A DNA stretch of 64,000 nucleotides from Plazaster borealis (Eukaryota; Echinodermata; Asteroidea; Forcipulatida; Labidiasteridae): contig CM037460.1 of the NCBI GenBank assembly GCA_021014325.1, positions 17,465,486-17,529,485 on the forward strand, read 5' to 3'. Position 1 is the first letter of the stretch; every line of letters starts with the position of its first letter. Positions 22,357 to 34,235 of the stretch are shown here, in pieces. A model generated the notes under the pieces. That model made no database searches. It was not told where the DNA came from and saw only the letters and a program-made list of their open reading frames with translations. The position numbers were made by a program, and so were the translations under genes.

Positions 22357-22639
22357 AGCAAACCATTGAACCAGACTTTATTTGAATCTAACTCGCAAAT
22401 GGCTTATTGCCTAGAGCTCCTGTTGCCTCTGTGAAGTATTAGGTTTGGTTGTCTCTGGATGTTGTCTTACCAATAACGTGTTTAAAGATACATTAGATTT
22501 AAATTCCTCTGTGCTTACACCAGCATCAGTGTAGACCATGTAACCTTGTAATTTTTGTATTTTTTTTTTTTGCACATCCAACAGTGCATGTTTAGCGCCA
22601 ATAACAGGATGAATAGGAAATGATGAAGAAATGATCAGT

Positions 22640-22798
22640 ATTAGATGTGGGAGGAAAACCCCCAATGGGGAAAATCCACGCAATCAGGTAGGGACTGAAA
22701 ACCCAATCCAACTGCAAGACTCCGGTCTGAGGCAGGATTCGAACCCACAGAGGTGAAATGCAGGGAAAAAAGCCACTGAGCCAACCTGATCCCCCGTA
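22640..22798 (-). mobile_element. SINE-2, tRNA-derived
   Basis: On the minus strand it has B box GGTTCGAATCC (rc of GGATTCGAACCC near 22735) and the diagnostic body GGGTTTTCAGTCCCTACCTG then GGGTTTTCCTCCCAC shared with 35757-36005 and 48500-48740. The 3' end is short. Overlapping minus-strand frames here are SINE sequence. Confidence 0.75.
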
Positions 22799-22887
22799 CA
22801 AAGACTACCCTTTTTGTACATTCCAGGGCATTTCTGAGCAGGCAATAAACTCTACTGGTCATATAAGAAATGACATTTTGTATCGTA

Positions 22888-23105
22888 ATTACCACATAAA
22901 GTCAAGAATTTAAAATAACAGGTGAACAAGTTTTGAGATACGATCCTTTTCTTTATATTGAAAGTTGATACTTTGCAATTTCCATTAAATGAAAAAATTA
23001 CCAAATAAAATAAAGAATTTAAAATAACAGTTGAACAAATTTTAAGATGTATTCCTTTTCTTTATATTGAAAGTTGATACTCTGCAATTTTCATCAAATG
23101 AAAGA
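22888..23105 (+). repeat. Tandem duplication, about 109-bp unit
   Basis: AAGAATTTAAAATAACAG then GAACAA, then TTCTTTATATTGAAAGTTGA and CAATTT-CATYAAATGAAA appear twice (22888-22996 and 22997-23105) with about 10 percent differences. Confidence 0.85.
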
Positions 23106-24104
23106 GTTTGTTTTCTTCCATTGATCTGTGTACAAGTTAAGCCTGCGGAAACTCGTGGCTCTGTGGGTCTTTTGTAAACAGTGTGATTTATTGATTGATT
23201 AATTGATTAATTGTAAAACCCACTCTAAACCGGATAAAAACACAAGCCAAGACGAAACATGTTCCACCTAAGCGAAATCATTTTTCTTGAAAGTACACAA
23301 AAAACTATTTGTTTTACAATTAATAACAAACTCTGATACCTGCATAATTTATATACAATGCATCGATATACATCTCTCGCGCTCAGTGCATAACGGATAT
23401 TAAAATCCAACTCAAACGACTTCATAAAGTCGTTGTCCATTTTGAGTAATGGATTATATATGGACTTTATACTTTCTGGTTCACCTGAAACCTTACAATC
23501 AATAATTAATTATAGTGCCTTTATTCCCCGTGGACACATTTACAAAGATATGACTCAGTAAACCAGGAAATTATTCTCTGTCACAATAGCCTTTTATGTG
23601 AGTCATGTTTGATAGCCAAGGGTATTTCATTTCACTTTTTTTTGGCTGTACACTGTTTTGTGTGTCACACGTTGCATCTCTACAGAAAAGCGATCTAGGC
23701 ATTGATGTTCTACTTACTTTAAACTGATTTCTGATTGTGTGTTCCCTTAGACAATAAGTGAGCACTGTTCTCCCCATGCACAAGTTAGCGTATTCGCCAA
23801 TACCCGCGAGTTGCGTGCCGATGCGCATGAAAAGTGGCCGATACGGCAACACAAATAAAATAAACTACTTTTTCCCCCGACTTTTTATTTTTATTTTTTA
23901 TTTATTTCTGAGGGACTTCAGATCAACTTCACAAAACAAAAATCATTAACATTGGGACCCGTTAAACTGCACAAGTTTGTTTCCTTCAAAAGTTGTCCAA
24001 AAAATGTTTGAATATTCAGTGTGCTTTAGGCCAAACTTCCAAAATTAAGTTCCAGAATGCCCCCAAGTTTTGAAAAAAATCCTGGAGAGAACCCTGTTTT
24101 TACA
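23106..24104. other. Non-coding stretch
   Basis: No gene seen. A (TTGATTAA) run sits near 23190-23212. 23940-24090 shares AAACTTCCAAAATT-GTCCAGAATGCC wording with 14955-14990, an unclassified dispersed repeat. Minus-strand frames at 23225-23440 and 23571-23852 have no motif. Confidence 0.35.
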
Positions 24105-24834
24105 TCGTCAGCAGTTTCACGAAGTGCCAAAAAGTCCCCTACAGCCAGAAATGTATGTTTGGAGAAAACCGCGTTTGTAGTTAAGCTAATTTTGAAATTA
24201 CTGGTTTGTAGACTATTCGCGGTTTAATCTTTAAAATTTTAGATATCATGGAAGTAGAGATCTTAAATCATACAAATCTGTTTTCAATTTTGTCCATAAC
24301 GGTTTAATTAATGAGCATTTATTTAATTAACAAAATTGTCCCTTCGTGAAAACTACACAAAACGTGGTCTGTGTGCAGTTTTTGGCTGTTCATGAAAACG
24401 CAAAAGCCGGAGCACCCACTTTTGGCACTGTGCCAGCAGATAAAACCATGTGTTAGAGCAATACACTTTTTGGCTCTTAGTGAAAACGCAATTCCATGTT
24501 TTGGCGGTTTTTGGCCTTTTCGTAAAACATTGTTTTTGGCTCTTCGTGAAAACTCAAAAGCCGGAGCACTCATGATTGGCGCTGTGCCAGCTGTATCTTT
24601 AACGCGGGCGCGTGACAAAAAGTTTTTGGCTCTTTGTGACAATGCATTTCCAGGTTCTTGAGGTTTTTGTCTTTCATAAACTCAGCATGATTAAGAAACT
24701 AGACGATTTTTAGATCTAAAACTTTGTAAGTTCTTAGATACCGTTCAACTAAATAAAAAACCAACAAAAAAGTCAAAATAATATTTTTTCTTTGATTTTT
24801 TATGTTTTTGGCACTTCGTGAAATTGCTGACGAC
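24105..24834 (+). mobile_element. Family E element, 730-bp copy
   Basis: Left end ATCGTCAGCAGTTTCACGAA and right end TTCGTGAAATTGCTGACGAC (24815-24834) are inverted repeats over about 28 bp with one mismatch. Inside, the block TTTTTGGCTCTTCGTGAAAA recurs about five times as variants, giving a modular look. Overlapping open frames on both strands (24319-24661) come from this repeated block. No transposase seen. Confidence 0.8.
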
Positions 24835-25001
24835 ATGTATCTCTCTCAAAAGATTTGCGGATTTAACTTTTTGTTCCGGTATTATATTCCTCATTTTAAC
24901 AAACAGAAGGTTTTTGTGCACGCTCATACTGAGCTTATATTGATTGCCACAATCAAAATAAGCATCAGTAATTTGGGGGTCTTCAAAATGGTATTTTCGT
25001 T

Positions 25002-25403
25002 GCGTGTCGTGGCCGAGCGGTCAAGCGTACTGGACTCAAGCTCGGGTGTTTCTGATCAGTGTGGGTTTGAGACCCCGGTCTTGACACTTGTGTCCTTAAG
25101 CAAGGCTCTTAATAACCATTATTGCTTAATCCTTCGGATGTGGCGTTAAGCCGTAGGTCCCGTGTGTTGTGTAATGCACATAAAAGAGCTCAGTAGACTT
25201 ATTGGTGTTTTCTGGTATGGTTGGCTGCAGGTTGCGCCACAGCACCTTGTAAACCGTTACATGGTGCTATGTAAACAAATGGGTCTTATATATATCAAAC
25301 ATAGCTCTGCATACCTTGTAGAAAATTTATTGAACGCTTTGAGATGCCCTCGGGTGTGATAAGCGCTAAATAAGAACTGCGTACTATAAATATTATTATT
25401 ATT
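25002..25403 (+). mobile_element. SINE-1, full length
   Basis: A complete copy. The tRNA-like head has GTCGTGGCCGAGCGGTCAAG (A box 25010-25020), anticodon arm with ACTCAAGCT (CAA), a long variable region and a B-box-like GGTTTGAGACC. The body CACTTGTGTCCTTAAGCAAG, CCGTGTGTTGTGTAATGCAC and GCACCTTGTAAACCGTTACA follows, then the CGCTTTGAGATGCCCTCGGG tail and (ATT)n. Head layout fits a tRNA-Leu(CAA) ancestor, because class II tRNAs have the long variable arm. Confidence 0.9.
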
Positions 25404-26696
25404 TTCTAAACTTTGACAGTGTTTTATTTCTCTGGCGGATTGCCTCTGGTATGGACTTTATGATCAGTAAACTTTAATAGTTTGAAACTTAGCCTTTTTT
25501 GTAATGACCAATTCTTTTTGTTGTCTTAATAAATTGATGCACTATAAACTGTGCCTAGGAACAAAACCTGCAAAAAACAAAATCTTTACGAGTGCACTAA
25601 TGTCAAGTTACTAAATAGTTAAAATATATGTTAATTTTCAGCCAAAGATACATGTATGTGTCTCTCCATGAAACAGGCATGATATATTCCTTCTAAAGTC
25701 TGATTTCCGATTTTGTTTTCGCCCTGAGATATATAAGCTTGAAAAGTCTATTAAATCCTATACCATAATGTACATGTAAGTCAGCCCTTTAAATATACAG
25801 CGTTACTAATTTTTGTAAAGGGCCAATATCATGCATGATGAAAACACAAAACACGGCGTCCCGTAGTGAGTGTCTGTCTGCTGTATTGTGCGTCGTTTGG
25901 TGAAACCCTGGCTCTATTGTGAAACCATTGACCTCATTAAATAGTCCCTTTTCAGAGAGGGCGTTTGGAGGGGGGGGTTTCCCCCTCCCCTTAATCCCTT
26001 ACATACATGTATATCCCATAAGCATTATTAGAATCACTCTAAATTAAGACGATGAATTTCTATGTGTGATGCATTAACACTGTTTTTCTAAATCAGAAAT
26101 GAAAACGATATGAATCATGTTGAAAAAAATAAATAAAAAATAAACAAAACAAACAAAATTGGGTTTCATCTTCAATGCAGTGCAGCATCAACACCTACAT
26201 GTTTACACACAGCAGTGCCATCTGTGCCGGTAATTTCCTGCGTGGAAATTTGAGGAAAATCTTCAAACTACGTGCCGAATCATAGCGAGATCTTATTACC
26301 CACACATATGGCGTGTCATACACGCACTTTACTCTATAGACTGCAGACTACATGTACGTCAGTATACAGCCAGTTATAAGGGTATATGTTGGCTATACCT
26401 GCACAGTGTACACGTGGATAAAGCAATGACCATCTCCGTCTCCATCCCCCAACCTTTTCCTTCGCCTTACGGCCACTGATAATAAGCCTATCTGAGCAGT
26501 GTGTCTTATGGGGGAGAATCTTCACGGGATGTCATGTTGTCAAATGAGGATTAAGATAAGAGCGTATTACACTTGTCCACTGTAGATTGCCTCAGGAACC
26601 ATTAGCCGCATGTAGCCATCTTGTTTGATGGAGGAACATGTATTTAGGGGCCATTCAAAAGTCAATGTTAAAATACAATTTCAATTTTTTAAATAT
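25404..26696. other. Non-coding stretch, 26160-26640 possibly single-copy
   Basis: No gene accepted. 26160-26640 has higher complexity and no match elsewhere in the window. 26179-26229 looks like a miniature exon (AG before, GTAATT after) but encodes nothing recognised. A G-run/C-run pair near 25970-25990 (GGGGGGGTTTCCCCC) is a small palindrome. Confidence 0.3.
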
Positions 26697-26880
26697 TGAA
26701 TGGCTTCATAATATAATCCATATACACTGAAGAACAAAGTAATGACTCTAATGAACCAGATATTTTAGATCAAAGGTATCCAACATCAGTAGTTTTCAAT
26801 GGCTTTTCCTGGCTTAAACAAACATCTTTGTAGTTTATCAGGAATGAAATTGGCGATCTTGGCCAGCTGGGTATTTTTAC
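26697..26880 (-). repeat. Dispersed repeat J, minus copy
   Basis: Reverse complement of 38225-38420: GAAATTGGCGATCTTGGCCA, GCCTGGCTTAAACAAAC and TCAAAGGTATCCAACATCAG correspond to the + strand order at 38225. Class unknown; its + partner sits directly after hammerhead-like motifs. Confidence 0.7.
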
Positions 26881-27447
26881 TTCTTCTTTTTCGTTTGTTA
26901 ATATAATTATATGTAATTTGTTTAGACAAAAACTGAATTTAGATTTTCAGTTCTTTCTTTTGGCCCAACAACCCACCAATTTTTTTTTTTTTAACATTGA
27001 CTATTCTGAATTGCCCCTTAGGTGCATAATATCTGTAAGGCTGTTTTTAAAGGGATTGATCCCAAAGTCTGTGGCTTTTATTGGACAAAAAAACCTCTGT
27101 TAAAATAGGGGATTCAGAGGATCATTAGCAGCGGGGGCAATGTTGGAACCTAGAGGGGGGATGCGGACACGGTTTGGGGGAGGGGGACTGAGAGTCATTT
27201 GCAAGGGTAACTGAGCAGCCACTAATCCAGTGTGCTTTCATAAATAAGCAGGCACTGCCATGTGTACAAAATTGCTGGGATGGGAGGGGGGGGGGTACAC
27301 TCCCAGGATAAGATAATATTGCAGACTAGTCTTATTGCAGACTCTTTAGGGTGATTGTTTTACATATTTTGTCCAGACTTGGGAGTTATAACCCGGTCTG
27401 TATGATTGCAGTTCTGTGTGCGTTCACTCAGGTCGGCTTACCTTGTA
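26881..27447. other. Non-coding stretch
   Basis: No gene seen. G-rich runs at 27170-27190 and 27285-27297; poly-T near 26980. Confidence 0.35.
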
Positions 27448-27798
27448 GTTATAGGGAAAGTAAACATTTGGTTTTTGGAACCGTTTGATTGTTTTTAATC
27501 CCTTATATAAATGTAGATATACAATAAAACTTACCTATGAAAATTTCATTTCGAAAGGTGGTCGCGTTTTTAGATATCGCCGAAAATAGAATAATAGAAT
27601 AATCCGTAATTGGAAACAATCTTCTCAAATTTAAATTTTTGGGGATAAAAACTGATATCTTTTTCCATAACCACATTACTTCAAAGTAAAATTATTCAAA
27701 AAATGCTTTATACTATCTAAAACTGCTGTACTTCTAACCAAGAAGGTTTATTGCCATTCATTTTAAGAGTGATTCCAAAACGTATACAGACCCTTTAA
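27448..27798 (-). mobile_element. MITE family B, left end diverged
   Basis: Minus orientation relative to 21985-22356. Landmarks AATTTCATTTCGAAAGGTGG, TAATCCGTAATTGGAA and TTACCATTCATTTTAAGAGTG-like sequence lead to CAAAACGTATACAGACCCTTTAA. The left end is AGGGAAAGTAAACATTTGG, diverged from TTAAAGG. Confidence 0.75.
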
Positions 27799-28554
27799 CA
27801 AAAACTGTAAGTACCGTGTGAGTTGGTTTTTAAAATGTTCTTGATGGACCACAGGAAGGTGCTCTTTTAGTTTAATAAACCCAAATGCCTCTGTTTTTAT
27901 GCTAACACTTTACATTACCAAAGTATACTGTTGAAAGTGAATTACTCCATTTCTTTTGCATAGACGTCACCCTTCAGTATCAACCCACAAATTTACTCAA
28001 TTTGATTTCTCAAGCTATCGAACCCCTCCCAGTCCTGCATAAATTATCTTCCCTCCCTCAAAAAGGTTCCATTATAAACTGAATTACTCTTTCACCGAAG
28101 CTGTTTGTTATGGTTCCTCGCTATAAACCACTTGCAGTAATTTGGTCGTGTTTAATTTGCATGACTGCTTAAAGGTCTTTGTAACGGGTGTGTTTAAATA
28201 CAAAGCCCCCTCGAGGCGCAATCTTTGACCTGTTTACCGTTGGTCTTTATCAGATATAAATTCATCCAAGCCTGAAGCGCCCTCGGGGGCTCAATGTGCT
28301 TCACCGTCCACCTGATACATATATCACCTTTGCGTCTCATCTCGCGCAACACTCATGCGTAAAGCTACAGCATGATTTTTAACGCCGCAACTCAGTTGTA
28401 TTATTTAGGAAGTATCGACCACCTTTCATTCTCCCAGGTCTTTCCAATAATGCCTGTTTATTGTTCCTCTTGCAGTATTATTTTATTTTAGTGCACAGGA
28501 AAGAAAAGGAATGAACCTTTGATATCAAAAACATCTGAGCATTTAGGGGGGCTC
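27799..28554. other. Non-coding stretch
   Basis: No gene seen. 28100-28420 has no internal repeat match and moderate GC content with several CpG, so it is a candidate conserved non-coding sequence upstream of the sphingomyelinase exons. Conservation cannot be judged here. Confidence 0.3.
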
Positions 28555-28930
28555 TTAAAGGTATCATACACGTTTGGTAATGACTCAAAACAAATATTAG
28601 CATAAAAACTGACTTGGTAACAAGCAACGGAGAGCTGTTGATAGTATAAAACATTGTGAGAAACGACTCCCTCTGAAGTAACATAGTTTTTGAGAAAGAG
28701 GTAATTTCTCACTAAAATATTAAAAGACTTCTTGCAGGAAGCCTTTTATTCCTATCTGAAAGCACACAAATTTGTACAACAAGGGTGTTTTTTCTTTCAT
28801 CATTTTCTTGCAACTTCGATGACCAATTCAGCCCAAATTTTCACAGGCTTGTTATTTTATGCATATGTTGGGATACACCAAGTGAGAACACTGGCCTTTG
28901 ACAATTTCCAAACGTGTACGATGCCTTTAA
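28555..28930 (+). mobile_element. MITE family A, complete (376 bp)
   Basis: TTAAAGGTATCATACACG on the left and CGTGTACGATGCCTTTAA on the right, TTAA at both ends. The centre reads GACTTCTTGCAGGAAGCC, where one arm has acquired substitutions that break the palindrome. Confidence 0.9.
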
Positions 28931-29029
28931 GGACCTATGATTGTTTTCCTTCAAGTATTTTAGTAACATTTCACAATTGATTAAAATTCTACTTCAAAAC
29001 TTCAAATTAATTTTTATAAATAGCTTAAA

Positions 29030-29300
29030 AAGGTGTGCATAACATTGGTAAGATTGAACAAATAAATGTTAACAGATTGAACTTACATGGTATAAAGATG
29101 GTTATGGTGGGAAAATTCCCTTGAAATTGTACTTTTTGAGAAGTGAGTAAAGCAATTAGGTTATTCACTATTTTCCTGTGACTCCAATGACCAAGTGAGC
29201 TTGAATTTGTACAAGTTTGTTATTTATTGTATAAGTTGAGTCAACACAAAGTGCATATACTGGTCTTTGACAGCTACCAATGTTGTCCACACGCCTGAAT
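29030..29300 (+). mobile_element. MITE family D, diverged copy
   Basis: CATTGGTAAGATTGAACAAA, ACTTACATGGTATAAAG, GAGAAGTGAGTAAAGCAAT, CTCCAATGACCAAGTGAGCT and TTTGACAGCTACCAA follow the order of the better copy at 35021-35379. The ends are eroded and the central palindrome has been lost. Confidence 0.6.
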
Positions 29301-29777
29301 GCTCTATCAAGAAAATAAGCATTTATAAAAATCATTACAAAACGAGAACTAATTGTAACAAATTATTCACTAAAATGCATATTTGCAACTATCAAATTTC
29401 ATTTCAGACAGGGCAAAAATAATCTGAATTTGCTTGGAATATTTCAGGGAGTTAACAGTGTTCAGTGCTCGATGCTCGAGGCACAATTTGACACTTGTTA
29501 TATATGCAATTACAGCATACATCAATTTTCTGTTCCACAACCTCCAGTTGTTTACGCGAGGCCATGCAATAATGCATGATGGTTATTCAGTGCTTGTCAA
29601 ATTTCTTTTCTGCATTTTGTGGAAAATTCCTCTTGAGCCATAACAGAGAAATACTTTCTGGAAGGATGAATTGAAGAATGGGAATGCTTGGCACTTTAAA
29701 TTCAAAATGTTTTTGTGTGGAATTCCTTTCTACTCGTGTATCCATATAGTTTTTTAATGAACTGTGAAATTTGTTCA
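29301..29777. other. Non-coding stretch
   Basis: No gene seen. Short + frame at 29434-29643 lacks any motif. Confidence 0.35.
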
Positions 29778-29984
29778 CATTTTATTTTATTTTATTTTAT
29801 TTTACTTTATTTTATTAAATTTATTTATTTTTATTTTATTTTATTTTATTTCATTTCATTTCATTTCATTTCAGTTTATTTTATTTTATTTTATTTTATT
29901 TTATTTTATTTTATTTTATTTTATTTTATTTTATTTTATTTTATTTTATTTTATTTTATTTTATTTTATTTTATTTTATTTTTA
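29778..29984 (+). repeat. (TTTTA)n microsatellite
   Basis: About 40 pentanucleotide units of TTTTA with TTTCA variants at 29850-29872. It generates Phe/Ile/Leu/Tyr-rich open frames on + that are not genes. Confidence 0.95.
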
Positions 29985-31330
29985 TCCTTTTTTGTAAAAC
30001 TTTGTTTCAATTTTTTTGTCTTCACTTCTATGTATTATTGTTACTGTTATTAATATTATTATTACTACTATTATTTATTTCAAGGGGTTACATTTCGTAG
30101 GCCTAGTTCCTTTTTATCTACAGGAACAAATTAAGAATTAATGTTAAAGCTACAAGGACTCCTCAAAAAGAGCAGGAAACAAATATTGTCGGTCTAGTTT
30201 ATGTAGGTAAAACAAACTCATTAATGTTAATTTATAAAATATTGAAAATCACTTGCGATTTGGAGCCATTTCCAGATCCTGCCGGCTCTTCTAGGTGTTA
30301 TGTTAATCTGATGAGGGAATTTGCAGTGCACGTCAACTTAAAAGAGTGGGTAATTTAATAGACTCTTGTGTCCCATATCTTGTTCCACACGTTCAGTTCG
30401 CCGTCGGGCAGCCACAACCGATTCCTCAGTCCTACTTTACTCTGACGCCGTTTCCTGATTGTATTTCGGTCTAAGCCTCTTACTGTTAACTTTCTCATTG
30501 ATCAAAACTCAGGTCTCAGTTATAGGGGGGTGGGGGAAGAGCAAGAGAAGATAAAAAGGATTTATTCGGATAATATTCATGTAAGACATCAAAGCAGTAA
30601 TTGAATGGAATGTTTTGGGGTTTGGGGTTTGGGTTTTTTCATTTTGGATTTTCCACCGAGGTAAGAGAGAGGTCAGTGGGTGAGCCAGTGGCTATGGTTG
30701 GTGATGGAGGCCTGAATTTGCAGGATTGATGGAGAAATATTTTGTGACTTGTGGGCAGTTTGCCTGGATAGCACCGGGGGGGGGGGGGGATTGATGACGG
30801 GGCTTGAAAAGGGGTTTTTGTCTTTTGATTGGAACTTGAAGCAGCAGATTATTTTTAATAATGTAAAATATAAAGGGATGGAATGGTTGGAAAAGTCAAA
30901 TATTTGTTGTGACAATCAAGAAAACACAGTGTAACACATGCTATTAGCTTGGTCATCTTGCCTTGAAGTATGGCAGTTCAAGAAGTAAAGCACATATAAA
31001 ATTAAACAATTGAAGCCTTTCGTGTCGGTTTTTGGAAGAATACAAACAAAACTTGATTGCCTTTTTAATGAAAAACACATGATTACAATGATTGTCCTCT
31101 TCCAAAAACCAAGGGAGATATATCCCATGGTGATATATTTTGAAAGCAGGAGAATTGGAAAGAGCTAGAAGATTCTTCACACTTTTATAATGAGTTTATC
31201 AGAAGATTATGATAGATACTCTTAAAGAAATGATGAATTACATGTACATGTACTATCTAATATATATCTTAAACACTAGAGGATTTGAATTATACTTTCT
31301 CCTAAACCCAATAATCATCTCCTTGTGGTA
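29985..31330. other. Non-coding stretch
   Basis: No gene seen. GGGGTTTGGGGTTTGGGTT at 30617-30635 is telomere-like but too short to interpret. A poly-G run lies at 30777-30790. Frames at 30673-31180 on both strands lack motifs. Confidence 0.35.
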
Positions 31331-32260
31331 TACCGTAAGATGGGGTAACTTTGGCACCCTGGGTAACTTTAATAATAATAATAGTAATAATAGTGGCTTC
31401 TTATATAGCGCACATATCCGTCACTCAGTGACGCTCAAGGCGCTTTTAACATTCATTATTTTCCTGCAAGGTATTGTGGAGCTACGTTTTGAAGTATGAG
31501 ACCAAGTCCTTTACATAGCACCATGTAATGGTTTACAATGTGCTGTGGCACAATATGCTGCCGATCATACCCGGAACACCGGGGCGAACCCCTTCTCTTT
31601 ACGCTAAGTGCACTGGGTTCTTTTACGTGCATTACACAACACACGGGACTTACAGCTTAACATCCCATCCGAAGGACGAAGCATGTTGTTAAGTGTCTTA
31701 AGGACACAAGTGTCACGGCTGGGATTCGAACCCACACTCTGCTGATCAGAATCACCAGAGCTAGAGTTCGGTGTTCTTATCCGCTCGGCCACGACACGCC
31801 ACTTTGGCAGGGTTGCATTAATTTGTTTAACCGGGGGTAATTTCATGATGCGCAGCTTCTATGGTATTATGTTTAGGAGAACAAGTTACCTTTAAAGTTT
31901 ATATTTGTAATTAATCGACATTTTAAGAGTAAATAATAATAAATAAAAAATATGTATAAAATTGTTTTTATGAATTTAAAACAAAAAAATCATATATAAT
32001 AATGTTTAATTTATTAACAAATCATTTTGAATGAGGCTGGGTTTTTTAATCACTGTGCGTGGCATCAAATGTAAAGAAAACACACCGTTTACGTCTATAT
32101 CAAGCTTTTTCTTCTTTTTTTTTCTTTTTTTCATGATCACTAGGGTAAGGATGCCTCTAATATCACATAGAAGTTGAAATAAGCATCCAGCTACAACCAT
32201 GGAAAAATATTACTGCACCATTCATACAAAAACCTGCCAAAGTTACCCCATTTTACCGTA
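31331..32260. mobile_element. TIR element with TACSGTAARATGGGG ends, hosting a SINE
   Basis: Left end TACCGTAAGATGGGGTAACT at 31331 and right end AGTTACCCCATTTTACCGTA at 32241-32260 are a 25-bp inverted repeat with two differences; pairing continues into TTTGGCA/TGCCAAA. A SINE-1 copy (31371-31800) sits inside. Without the SINE the element is about 500 bp. No transposase frame was seen. The TA at each tip suggests a TA target, but this is not certain. Confidence 0.75.
31371..31800 (-). mobile_element. SINE-1, full length, nested
   Basis: Minus-strand full copy: (ATT)n-type tail at 31371-31390, body, CATCCCATCCGAAGGACGAA, B box (rc) GGGATTCGAACCC and head ending CTCGGCCACGACACG. Flanks share ACTTT (before 31371 and after 31800), a possible short target-site duplication inside the host element. 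Confidence 0.85.
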
Positions 32261-32929
32261 CTTCTTCCAAACGAGAGGATTGGAACAAACGCTCAGCGTC
32301 CCCAACAATGTATCGTGATCCCCACATGTGGTGTGTCTCTTGATAAAAACAACAGGATTATAAAGAATGCACTCCTTCTTACACACATTAAACAAGCTCT
32401 TAAAAACAGCTTAAATTAGGCCCAGGTAATCTTCGACAAAGAAACGTGTAACAGCTCCCCGCTCCACAAATTGTCGGCATTTACATGATCTTGATGCCAT
32501 TAGCGATATAACAAGTAAATAAAAAATGGAAATGAGCAGACTACGGTCTACCCTTAATTGCCATTAAGAATTCAAAATCGCGCTGGGTCCAGTAGAGATG
32601 ATGTTACTCATGGGTAAACTCTGCATGGGATTCTTAAGGGCAACGTATCTGACAAAGTTTACTGAAGCGAGCGCAGGGAATCTTAATTCATAGAGCAGTG
32701 GGATGCACTTTTGAGCGAGTGTTTGAAATCAAATCATCATGATAATAAGCTTTGCAATTTTGTGATTGGGTCCATTTTTGTAATTTTTTGGGGGGTGTGT
32801 TTTTGGCTCAATTTAATGGGGGAAAAATTAGTTGAATAATGTAAAAATTATAAAACATTACTGCGTATATAATTGGTTTAGATATCAGCAGGAAAGATAC
32901 TACGGCAAAAGGGGAAGTAATTATAGGGA
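32261..32929. other. Non-coding stretch, possibly single-copy
   Basis: No gene accepted. 32280-32700 has no match elsewhere in the window and is less repetitive than its surroundings, which makes it a candidate conserved non-coding region 3 kb upstream of the recognised sphingomyelinase exon. This cannot be tested from the sequence alone. Confidence 0.3.
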
Positions 32930-33192
32930 TGTGGGTTCGAATCCTGGCCATGACGCTTGTGTCCTTGAGCAAGACACTTAACTATAATTGCTTCTCATCA
33001 CCCAGGGGTAAATGGGTACCCGTGATTGATTTAGCTTACAATTGGTAGCACAGGCGGTATACTCCCCAGGGAGCTGAGATGATTTAGAGAAAATAAATAT
33101 ATGGCCCAGTGACCAGGGGTAATAATGTTCGAAGCGCATTGATCATTCATTGTGCTATATATAGGTGGCGATATTACTATTTTTATTATTAT
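32930..33192 (+). mobile_element. SINE-1 (type b body), 5'-truncated
   Basis: Starts at the B box (GTGGGTTCGAATCCTGGCC), runs TTGAGCAAGACACTTAACTA then the type b body TATACTCCCCAGGGAGCTGAG and ends GTGCTATATATAGG with (ATT)n-like sequence. The type b body differs from the GCACCTTGTAAACC body of 25002-25403. Confidence 0.8.
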
Positions 33193-33239
33193 ACAATTTC
33201 TAGTAATGAAACCAAGGATGCCTCATAAGTGAACTTAAT

Positions 33240-33430
33240 CACTGCAGCTTGCAAGCCTGAGGAAACCTGTAAACAAGGGTGCTTGCTATGTGAACCAGAA
33301 ACACCGGGTTTAACCCCTATTCTTCAACGATAAGTGTTCTGGGTTCGTTTTTACATGCACTTCCAATCCTAGTAGGACAAAGCAACTGTGGTAAAGTATC
33401 TTTCCCAAGGATACAAGTTGCATCAAATAT
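33240..33430 (-). mobile_element. SINE-1 diverged internal fragment
   Basis: CCAGAAACACCGGGTTTAACCCC, CGATAAGTGTTCTGGGTTCG and TCCCAAGGATACAAGTTG follow the minus-strand SINE-1 order but with many changes. Head missing. Confidence 0.55.
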
Positions 33431-33782
33431 TAGAATGAGTTGATCTGTTATCAGTAAAACATGGTTCCAACAGATTAAGGTGAAGTTGTTTGTGAAGGTA
33501 TACATGTTTGTAATGAGATTGGTGAGGCAATTGGGCATAACACATGCAGATTGGTGCATGTTGTGCATTCAGTGTGCTCAGCAGACATTATCGGCTCACA
33601 CGGTAATGAACACATTTGATTGAATCTGTAGCCCTGAACATTTGACGTCACACGTTGAGGCGAAGTTCTGCCTGCCCTCTCTCATTGCTGAGATACAGTA
33701 ATCAGCTCTGCACGATCCATGACATTTTGACGGGCTCCATTCATGTCCGTTGTGTTCACTGAGTGCTCCAGCTACCTGCTAG
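33431..33782. other. Non-coding stretch
   Basis: No gene seen; no repeat match inside the window for 33590-33780. Confidence 0.3.
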
Positions 33783-34141
33783 ACATTACACGTTTGGTAA
33801 TCACTCAAAATATATAGCATAAACACTTACTGGTAACGAGCAACAGAGAGCTGTTGATAGTATAAAACATTGTGAGAAACGACTCCCTCTGAAGTAACAT
33901 AGTTTCTGAGAAAGAGGTAATTTCTCACTAAAATATTAAAAGACTTCAGGCCTGAAGCCTTTTTCAAGCATCTGAAAGCACACAAATTTGTATAACCAGG
34001 GTGTTTTTTCTTTCATCATTTTCTTGCAACTTCGATGACCAATTGAGCCCAAATTTTCACAGGCTTGTTAATTTATGCATGTTGGGATACACCAAGTAAG
34101 AATACTGGTCTCTGACAATTACCAAACGTGTCCAGTGCCCT
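33783..34141 (+). mobile_element. MITE family A, AGGCCT core
   Basis: Left end eroded (ACATTACACGTTTGGTAATC), right end ACCAAACGTGTCCAGTGCCC. The centre is the alternative palindrome GACTTCAGGCCTGAAGCC (about 33942-33959). Confidence 0.85.
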
Positions 34142-34235
34142 CTAATTCAAGCTGGCGGACAGCATTGGTAATTGTCAAAGTCCAGTATGACTTTGTGTGT
34201 CATTGGAGTCACAAAAATTAGTGAAAAAGCCCTTA

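Noticed and set aside
24319..24661. Overlapping 107- and 96-codon frames on opposite strands
   Set aside because: Both are produced by the repeated GGCTCTTCGTGAAAA blocks of a family E element.
26179..26229. Miniature exon between AG and GTAATT, Cys/Ser/Thr-rich
   Set aside because: 17 codons without recognisable homology; does not match the missing sphingomyelinase segments and could be chance.
29715..30053. Phe/Ile-rich hydrophobic frame resembling membrane segments
   Set aside because: Entirely encoded by the (TTTTA)n microsatellite.
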